Positions 55,577 through 64,000 of a stretch of 64,000 nucleotides of DNA are shown here, piece by piece. Source of the stretch: Rhynchonema sp. JSB1_4 (lineage: Eukaryota; Nematoda; Chromadorea; Monhysterida; Xyalidae); the NCBI GenBank assembly GCA_030248065.1, contig JASAMV010006751.1:32678-96677 (forward strand), written 5' to 3'. The translations under genes were made by a program, and so were the position numbers. Every line of letters begins with the position of its first letter. Positions within the stretch are counted from its first letter, which is position 1. The notes beneath the pieces are model-generated. The model did no database searches. It was given only the letters and a program-made list of their open reading frames with translations, and was not told the origin of the DNA.

Positions 55577-58500
55577 ATGTTGACCATCAGTGAGATCGAG
55601 ACGGTTGATCCAATCCTGGTGTGCAACTATTGTCATCGATTCGCATGCACATCCAACGAGTCATTGACGTGGCATATGGTCAGGAAACACACGCTCGAGG
55701 TGCAATCATGGAATAAAATTAGGTTCGAATTGGGAGGTTTTGCCGAAAACCACGCCATCAGGGCTTGGTATTTTCGATAATTATAAACAGTCACCGACAA
55801 TGGTGGTGTTCCGGGAGGAGGTTAACGATTTTGATTTAGGCAGAAGCGTTGGACCATTTTCCATATACAGCGTTGTTTTCCTATGAAGAGGTGATTCACA
55901 GCATGTTATCTGCCACCAGATTGCCTCCGAAGACCTACGAAACGCACGTGAAGGCATCGCTTCGATCGAGGGTTGAGCGAGCGATCCAGCCCCGCAATGT
56001 GATCATGCCCGCAAATACCACAAGCAGCAGCAATAGTTGGGTGAAAATGTCACCAGCGAAATCGCGGTCAATAGACAATGACGAGGATGCCTACAATGCC
56101 TGGCTGTGTGATGGCGATGGCAAAGGGGTACGAGTTTCACGTTTGGATGGAAAGACCCGTGTGTACGCGACGTGTGCACGGTACTGGGCTGAGGACCTTT
56201 CACCCGGGCACTGGCTAACCACTGCCCTGCTGTGCTGCCCGTATGATACCAGCAGCCCTGCCCTAACAGTGGTCTTGCCCTGGTCATATTTTAGCATGTT
56301 CATGAAGCTGTGGTAGGTAACTATAAAAAACAATGGGCGTCAGCAGCGGTTTTTTCATTGGCCGGCTTCTCAAACAACACGTTTCGTTCACATTACCAAG
56401 CAGACGTTAGATTCATTCCAATTCACGTATAGTGCAGCTCTCTGCCTATCAATATTGTTTCGCACGACACTTCTCAGAACAACACGTGAGACGAAAAAAC
56501 AACGTTTGTTTGTTTTCCAGACCTCCAAACAAGCCCAACTGACCGCATCAAAGTCCCCCGCATCCACAATCAAATCTCCAATCACACAGACGAACAAACG
56601 TCCGGCACAACCTATTGTTGATACAACACCGGCGGGCGCGAAGAAATCACGTTGGAAACCGTTGCATTGTGAACATGGACCGTTGCCTGAGTGCACGTGG
56701 GTGGATTTGCGGAGTTATGAAGTGTAAAGTGTAGTTTTTGTGTGGTACCCTCTCCATTTTCGACGCTACTATGGTCATCTATCCGACATTAACCTTCTGG
56801 TGACCACTCTGGAGTGATTGTTGTTTATAGTGACTGAAAATGCACTGTCCTGATTACTTCAGTATGAGAAGGGTAAACTGTATAATTTTATCAACGTCGG
56901 CATTTTACAGCAAGTTCGCCAACGAGCAATGTTCGCTGGGCGCACAATGTCCGCGAGCGCACCCAATGTGTCCCAACAACCCCAATTGTCAACTGGCTGC
57001 CAAGAAAAAGTGTCCGTTCGACCATTCGAATCTGCGTCGTTACTGCGGTCGATGTCAGACAGCGAGCATCACCAAGAAGCCGCAAAACACGACCACGACT
57101 GTTGCCAAACCGGTGGTCAGTACGCCCAACACGAAGACTGTGACACCGAAAGGAACTGCGGCAATGGTCACACCAGGTGATTTAGAGTTAAAGTATCATT
57201 GTTTTTGTATCGAGATTGGGTGCAGAATGTCTTGGCCTGCTGGCTTATGTTTCGCGTATGGATGCAGATCAAATTGCGAACTGTGTACCGTCGTACCGGC
57301 CTTGTGCAGTCCTTTTTCTCCCCATTGCAGGCATGTACACGCGTAGTGCGCCCGGTCCGAGTGCTGGTCTGCGTCCGGCTGCATTCAGCAAACTGGCCGT
57401 GTCCCAGTCTCCAGCCGGCATGTTTTCGCCGATTGTCAGTCGTGTGCATTCGCCCAGAATGATGCAACACATACCGCATCGCGCACCTGGTTAGCCATTT
57501 GATTTATTGAAGCTGTTTTTTGATCGCAAAAGGCAGATATGTGTCGTATGGACGGTAATCGATTTTGTCAGAGTGTTCGGTTCCGGCGTGGTCTTATTGA
57601 TGCTGCTAATTGCTAGCAGGGTAAAACAAAACCTGCTTGTTAGCTGTCCATAAACATCTGTTGCGCTGGTCGAAATTAGCTGCACCAGTTGGTCTCGAAA
57701 TATCGCCAGTGCAAAACGTCGCGGGATCCAGTACCGATCTGCAAATTACCAAAAAGTTGCCCAGGTCCAACGTCGAGTATGTTCCTGACGCCCAACCTTA
57801 CTGCCGCACGTCAACGCGCCCCGCTGGCACGATCAGCTCCCGGTCTGCAGACGGTCGACGGATTCAGAGTTCCCGGTCCGAGTCCGCGCGTCACGCCCGG
57901 TTATGGGCAAGGTACGGTTAGATACAAGAACAGTGTCGCCACTGACCCTTGAAAGCGGTGATGCAGTTGGTCAGGCCGGACCGGGTGGTAGACACAGATA
58001 GCTGTAGGGTCCAGCTCGGTAGACATACTGTAGGTGGCTGGCCGGATATGCCGACTTGGTATTGGTGGAGAAGTCAAATTTATGGGTATAAAAATAGGTG
58101 AAAGTTATGCTAAGATAGGCCTTCAAAGGGGAACTTTCTGCATGCCAGCGAATACTGACCCAGGTTTGGGGGTTACTACCCCCATACCCCTAGTTACATC
58201 ACTGTTTGAAAGGCTAAAAGTACTGTCGTCAAATCCTGTCGTTAACCCAACCCCAGATGCGTTGACCACACTATTTGACAATAGTAGTGTAGTGTAAGCC
58301 CTTTAGGGGCTATTACTCACTATTGTGAATAATTTAGCGCTCTTTAGGTCTCCAATCTACCTACCTTCAGCCTTCTAATTAGCACTTTATGTAGTGAATA
58401 TTCTTTGTAGCGACAAAACAGGTCCCGATCATTTCACTGTAAAGAGTGTATGCTGTAAATGAACTTTGTTCCGAAATATATCACAACGACTTTCTCCCAG

Positions 58501-58842
58501 GTGCCATGAACATCATCAACAACAACATTGAGAAACAAGGTCCGCCATCATTGTTTTCGCGCTCGGGCGCTTCGCCACAAATACTGCAGGGCCAGACATA
58601 TGGACGACCGATGCCTGTCAGTCCATTGCAACAACAACGACCCATGCCCATGGCTGGTGGGGTGGGTAATGTGAACAGGTTTGGTGGTTTAACCATTTTT
58701 CACTTTTTGTTTTGTTATTTTCGTTTGTTTTTTCAGATATGCCGACAGCGCGTCGCTTTCCGGTAACGACCTGTTTCGGATAGCCAACAGTCGCTATGCT
58801 GAGCCCACTTCGAGTCTGGGGGGTTTGAATCGATATATGTAG
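55577..58842 (+). CDS. CCCH zinc-finger protein (ZC3H14/Nab2-like fingers)
   Basis: Eight in-phase exons: 55577-55699, 55840-56127, 56521-56723, 56911-57176, 57331-57489, 57765-57911, 58501-58678, 58737-58842, giving 489 aa. Seen: an N-terminal Cys/His pair set (VCNYCHRF ... WHMVRKH) resembling a C2H2 finger; a helical segment (SYEEVIHSML); a Ser/Lys-rich linker; then CSLGAQCPRAH and MCPNNPNCQ ... KCPFDH, spaced like the tandem Cys-Cys-Cys-His fingers of ZC3H14/Nab2, which bind poly(A) RNA. The rest is Pro/Ser/Gln/Met-rich and probably disordered. ZC3H14 has five fingers at its C-terminus; here about two lie in the middle, so orthology is doubtful. Phase choice at exons 1-2 rests on keeping the frame open (donor GAG|GTGCAA). 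Role inferred: nuclear RNA binding. Confidence 0.75.
57912..58500. repeat. intron with a hAT-like end
   Basis: A 589-nt intron of the CCCH gene. The middle contains GGGGGTTACTACCCCCATACC followed by CCTAGTTACATCACTG, which resembles the right end of a CAGTGATGTAAC-type element. No matching left end was found, so it is probably a truncated copy. Confidence 0.5.
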
Positions 58843-59410
58843 ATGAGGGATCCGTGATTCGTTCTTGATTTTGTAACCTTTAATGCTCTTTTGTGGTAAT
58901 TGATTGATACGGCTTTTTTATGAATTTCATGCCGCTCATGATTTTCGTTGTCTGTGTGCATTCAATGCATTTCTGATACGGGCGGGTTGATCGTCTCTGG
59001 GTGTGAAGTGTTATTTTATGTTTTTATATTATAATTGGTGAGTGGAAGCTGTAAACCGAACATGCTGACTGTATCTACTCGTTAACAATTGCAACTGAAT
59101 GTGATGTAACTTCCTTTTAGTCTGAAGTTTTGGTATGATATTGTTGTTTTGTTCACCTGCACCCATTTTGCTTTTTTTTGTTTCACGGTGTAGTGTTTTT
59201 TCCTATAAAATGGTGATTAGTTGATTGTTGAATTGTGACGTTGAAAATTTATGGGACGTTAATCCCTACCAGAAAATGGGCACATATTTACTTGTGCAAG
59301 TTGTTCAACCATGTTGGGCGACCGTGATCATCCAATTTTTGTGCGAAGCACAAGTCGTGTTTTTTTTTTCGTTTAGGTAGGTACAATTTTTATACCCACA
59401 TCGCCCAAAA

Positions 59411-62400
59411 ATGGCATCAACCTCTGGTGCCAGCGCTGGACCATCATCACTGCGTGACCGAGACTTGACACAATGGCTGGAGAATAAATTTGGATCGCAG
59501 GTCGCGTTTCGTCTGTTAAAATAATGTTTTTATTACTAATGTCTGCGTTGTTTTGCGCGTTTTATTTCTTGTTCTGTGGTCAATATGCCTTGTTTGGATT
59601 TCAGGACGATTATTGGAACAAATCTGTGATATCGAGCCTGTTGAACGCTGACATACTTGACTCACTCGACAGTTGTTTTCACGATTTGCAGCCCAACACA
59701 AAACTGAGAATTCTATTTGCGCTCATTCATTGTGCGCCGCGTATATTGGAACAGGTGCATGTTGTTATTTTATGCGATAGTGTGAAAAAACACTTTGGGC
59801 CCTTTTGTAGTTGGTGCCCTCCACCTGCTTTGACAGAGGGGCGCACAAAAAACAGACACACCCACTCCACAACCACCCCCAAAAACAAAGCCCCCACCCC
59901 CCAGACAATTCTTATATAGTCATTGTGCGTGCGACCAATACCAGGTCGTCGCCAGTGCGAATGCACTACATTGCCAGTGACCCAAAGAAGCAGCGCGAGC
60001 TGTTGTTTTGTAGTCTTACAGCATCACTGCTTGTTCAAACGCACAAGAAACTATCATATCTGAACTCTCAGACAATTTCAGTCCGCCATTTCATCGCAGA
60101 ATAGCCAAAACAGTCCCTGGTTTTGTTCAGTGCCACGACTCGGCCAAGAACATCATCAAATTGGCATCCAAAGACACCGAAGACTGGGTGTCCACCGTCG
60201 CTCAACTGTTACTCAAATACTGTGATTCGGTGTCGTTGTCGTTTGACCTGCAGCATGAGGACACACATTTCGCTAGGACATTGGCCGAATTGAGGAGAAC
60301 CGGTTAGTGTGCGGGTTGGGGACTTTCGCTTTGTTATCAGGCCTAATGGTGGCGCTCTTGAGTTTGTGAATTACACTAATTTTGACCAGTAAAGACCGAA
60401 TTTTTCTCAGATGTTTAGGGACAACTTGTGTGCTGGTTGAAAATTCTAATGTCAACTTCAAAATACATAACCAGTAAGTCCGCCCCATGGAGAGATGTAA
60501 TAGTGGTGAGTTTGCCCGTTTCGTCCTGTTGCGGCGGCACAGGCGTGCGGTGCACCAAGACATCGTCAGTATGAATGTCAGATGGGCTGCCATGTGGTGG
60601 TCATCCCAAATCACCATGCCGTTCTGTTGCAGTACGCGAACGAGCGAACGAAATCGGCGAGCTATCGTTCCTGCCACCCGAGTCCATCTATTTATCAGGC
60701 ACAGCCGTCAGTGCGTTGTGTCCCGATTCATCCGTCATCAATCATTCCAACAAAACGCACAGCCAACAACCACATTTCACACTTGGTCGTCGACCCAGAT
60801 CCGCTACCGTCAGGGCAGAGCTGTTGAGCAAAGGTTGGGCGATAGCTGCTTTGGTCTGTGACCTTTGGCTTGGGCATTTGAGCGCATATTTGGCTCCGGC
60901 GCACAGGATGAGTCCCTTTTCTGGTGAGCTAATGAACGTTTCGAAGGTTCAAGCACTCAACAGTGCGCTGTCAAGAATTCCACCAGATTAGAGTCTTATT
61001 AGATTCCATCAAAATGTATGCCAGCCACGACCATTTACAGCCGCCGAAGCGTCATCGCAGCAGAAGTCGAAGAATCCCCTGATCGCATCAGTGACATCAC
61101 CGAGCCGTAACACGACCACACGCAAGCACGACGTCAACGTGCCACTCAAACCGGCACCAACTGCGAATGCACTCAAATTGTCACGTGGATTCTCGAATGA
61201 ACCGAGACGCGAACATCGACCCCTGATGAAACGCGAGGGCGGATCGAAGGTTCGTTTGTTGTTATTGTTGTTGTTTTCATTTTATTCTGTCAATCTGGTG
61301 TTTACAATAGCTTGATTTGCGTGTGTTTGCAGCTGATAGAAATCACGGAAACACCGCAAGCGCTCAAGCGGAAACGGAAAATGTGGGAGGCCGAGCAGAA
61401 GGAACTGAAACGGCAGGAACGCGAACAGCAGAAACAGCGGGAAACCGAGGAGAAAGAACAGCGACGATTGGAGGCTGTCGCTGCTAGAGAGGTAAGTTTT
61501 TCACGCATTTCATCAGTTTTTTGTTAATGAGCTGAGCCTATACTCTTGTTTCAGGCCAAACAACGCGAGCGAGTGGAAATGCGGCAGCAAGAGGCGGCGA
61601 TGAAACAGCACGAACGAGTGGCGGTCAACATGATCAGGCAGCTGTCAAAGAAACGTATATGGCTAATGGATTGGTTCTAGATCGGTTTACTGCCGAGTGT
61701 TATCGGATTTCTGTGTTTGTCAGATTCCACATCCGAGCAATCAGCCGAGGACATGGCATCGCCCGGCGCCGAGCTGCCCGATGAAACTGCCGAGTCCGAA
61801 CAAGCGGCCAGCTCGATTATTTCTGGTATATCTTTATTATCTTATCATTTTCATAAATTTTGGTTGTTGTTCTCAACCGTGGTGTTATCGATGATGATTT
61901 TTCTCAGAACCGACACCCGATTACGCTGCTGCCGCTATCGTGCCGTCACAGAGAGTCGGCCTGCTGACGCACCCTCCTCAGTTGGATGATGCAGGTACGC
62001 CTGGGTTTGATGTTTAGAAATGCTGGTATATTTACAATTGTACTTGATAAACTTTTATTTCTGCAGCCAATCGATCAATACACGCGCCACGCATGACGCA
62101 ACCCAACCAACCATCACTCAGTGCACTGCCGTACAGCACGTTGGGTGGCAAGACACAGTCAAGTGCACCACCACCACAGGCCACACCAAATTATGTGCCC
62201 ACTGCCGGTGAGAGGAGGGTATTTTTATGAAGCACTTCGGCGAAGCTCGTCACCATCACACCATCTTTGGGTTATGCTAAGACCTATCTCAGGGTAGGTG
62301 CTCAACTCGGGATTAGCCTGGCTGAAACATATGTTTATGCTTGCAAGCACTATTTTGAACTATGCTTGTATGTGACACAATTCTCAATGGTGCATACTGC

Positions 62401-63438
62401 AGTTGAACAAACCCAACGAGCCTCCCAACCTGTTTGCAGGCACGTCAGGCGCATACAGTAAACAACACATGCACATCGGTCAATCGGCGAGCACTACATC
62501 CGGTCCGGGACTGCCGTCAATCAATCCAATGGTGCCGCAAGCACCTGTGCAACCACAACAGGCCCCATTGACCATCACGGTTTGTGGTGTTTGGTTGTGA
62601 AATTGTGTTGAAATTTTGTTAAATATGATTAAAAACGCGATTTAGCGGCGTTTTTTCTTGTTCACATAGCTTGGCCCGATTGCAAAACATTTTGACCGGC
62701 GATGTCAAACTTGATTATCGGATCTGAATGGATCTCCCTTGTCCGAGATGTATTAATTAACGAAGAAACATGCGTACAGTATGGTGCCACTGGGATTTCG
62801 ACGAGCGTAAAAGTTGTACAACACCGACGAGCGTAGTCCGGGAACAACTTTTACATTGCTCGAAATTGGTGGCATTTTCGAAATATCCTTTGTGCAAAAT
62901 ATGCCCGGGGCCCATGGCAAACTGGACCGGAATGGACTGATCACCGAGTTTGATATCTCCCCCCACATCACAAAATATTTTGTTTGTTATTCCAGCGCGA
63001 ACTGATGCAACAAGCGCAGGACATGTTCCGTACAGCTAATCGACTAAGTCGACCCGAGAAGGCGCTCATTCTCGGATTCATGGCTGGAAATCGAGGTAAA
63101 TTTTGTTAGTTTTCCGCTTATATATCAACAAAGATAACCAAAACAAGTTTTCTCCAGAGAATCCGTGCCCGCAAATGGGCAACGTTCTGACTGTGCGTCT
63201 GTCCGAGACCCAATCAATGGAAACACTCGAACAAGGTCGACCGCAGGTGGCCTGTGCTGTCGAAACTTACTTCCAGGTGGAATATTTGTCTTATTCTTGG
63301 ACAATATTTTTCGTTTTACTAAATTTTTTGTGATTATTGTCGTTTGTTCAGATGAACTACGAAACGGGTGAGTGGAAGCGTCTGCGCAAAATCAAGCCAA
63401 TCACCCCAACCGAGGCAGTACCGCAGAGTTCGCAGTAG
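59411..63438 (+). CDS. NELFA: negative elongation factor A (NELF-A)
   Basis: Subunit of NELF, which with DSIF holds RNA polymerase II in promoter-proximal pause. Fourteen in-phase exons: 59411-59500, 59605-59754, 60131-60302, 60633-60833, 61041-61249, 61333-61491, 61555-61654, 61724-61825, 61908-61994, 62067-62207, 62440-62579, 62996-63095, 63158-63276, 63352-63438, giving 618 aa (human 528). Seen: N-terminal NELF-C-binding domain with LTQWLENKFGS, SVISSLLNADILDSLDSCFH and IIKLASKDTEDWV; PHFTLGRRPRSATVRAELL; LIEITETPQALKRKRK followed by an extra Glu/Arg/Gln coiled coil of about 70 residues; TPDYAAA; a Pro/Gln/Ser-rich tentacle; the C-terminal block RTANRLSRPEKALILGFMAG, RENPCPQMGNVLTVRLSE and QMNYETGEWKRLRKIKP. 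The ATG follows a TTTCGTTTAG acceptor-like site by 34 nt. Intron 11 carries a family I repeat. Confidence 0.96.
62690..62970. repeat. dispersed intronic repeat, family I (NELF-A copy)
   Basis: Palindromic: GATGTCAAACTTGATTATCGG at the left pairs with CTGATCACCGAGTTTGATATC at the right, and GTAAAAGTTGTAC near the centre pairs with GGGAACAACTTTTAC. The best-preserved of three copies in the window. Confidence 0.72.
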
Positions 63439-63801
63439 GGATTTGCCGCCAAGAGAAACTGTCTTCCGTGAAGCATTTGAATCCAATCATTCTCCCACTT
63501 TTTATATCGCATTCGTTTTTATCATAGTTTGTGTTTCTATTGCTATTCTCACGGTTTTTCTCCCTATCAAAAAATCGGGTATGCAACGTTTTTTACTCCA
63601 ACGTTTAACGTGTGGTTCGTGATTGATTTATTCGAAATCAAGGGGTCTATATTTTAGGTTGGTACTGCCTCGTTTTTCTTTGTAATACTGATCATCTCAT
63701 GTTGACGTTTAAGTACACGGCTGTTTCTGTAACTTGAATTGCATATTCAACTGTTTGTTCGCACGGAGAGCCAGATTTTTATGGAAGCATGTGTGTGTAG
63801 G

Positions 63802-63807
63802 AATAAA
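63802..63807 (+). promoter_or_regulatory. polyadenylation signal AATAAA, NELF-A gene
   Basis: AATAAA about 365 nt after the NELF-A stop, the first downstream on this strand. The remaining bases to 64000 show no gene. Confidence 0.6.
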
Positions 63808-64000
63808 AGAGCAGTATGACCCGTGTAACCGGCGCATTTTTTAATCTGGCCAACCAACTTCAAAAGAGCGTGTCATGAGCACGTGGTTGGACTATACCGT
63901 ACCCGATAATCAATCGAGATTAAGCACGATAAGCTGTCTCAGGGAATGTATATGGCGCCACTCTATTAAGCCGTCTGACAAAACAGACACAACACAGTTT

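Overview
The window is nuclear DNA of a multicellular animal. Its genes are split by many short GT-AG introns, mostly 50-400 nt, and encode metazoan proteins: Na+/K+-ATPase alpha, SMIM7, COG4, SDHAF4, Headcase, nicastrin and NELF-A. Lineage is uncertain. A TTAGGC tract (the nematode telomere unit), splice-acceptor-like sites just upstream of many start codons and a 69-nt gap between two genes suggest a nematode or another trans-splicing ecdysozoan. NELF-A is absent from Caenorhabditis, so a Caenorhabditis-like worm is unlikely. This placement is inference.

Layout. Positions 1-1106 (minus) hold the 5' part of an unrecognised Arg/Glu-rich, Ser-rich gene that runs off the left edge. Positions 2321-13088 (minus) hold a complete 23-exon Na+/K+-ATPase alpha gene, with a 3-kb first intron and two transposon-like insertions in other introns. 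Positions 13.1-26.6 kb are a gene-free island built almost entirely of nested non-autonomous transposons. From 26579 to 63438 all genes are on the plus strand: SMIM7, COG4, SDHAF4, two BTB-like paralogues (the second with an in-frame TGA), Headcase, a second transposon island (42.2-47.3 kb), nicastrin, an F-box protein, a CCCH zinc-finger protein and NELF-A.

The coding models were built by joining exons with matching phases. For each of the complete genes the exon lengths add up to a whole number of codons, and the joins restore family motifs.

The genes do not form one pathway. COG4 (Golgi tethering), SMIM7 and nicastrin (gamma-secretase) belong to the secretory pathway. SDHAF4 is mitochondrial. 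NELF-A, Headcase and the CCCH protein are nuclear or regulatory.

The most unusual content is the repeats. At least eight families of short elements leave 8-bp target duplications, as hAT elements do, and sit inside one another up to four levels deep. Many insertions can be checked inside the window against an uninterrupted copy of the host repeat. Related elements share a core but carry a copy-specific subterminal motif, iterated at both ends and ending in TACC; one copy carries a different variant at each end. No transposase gene was seen.
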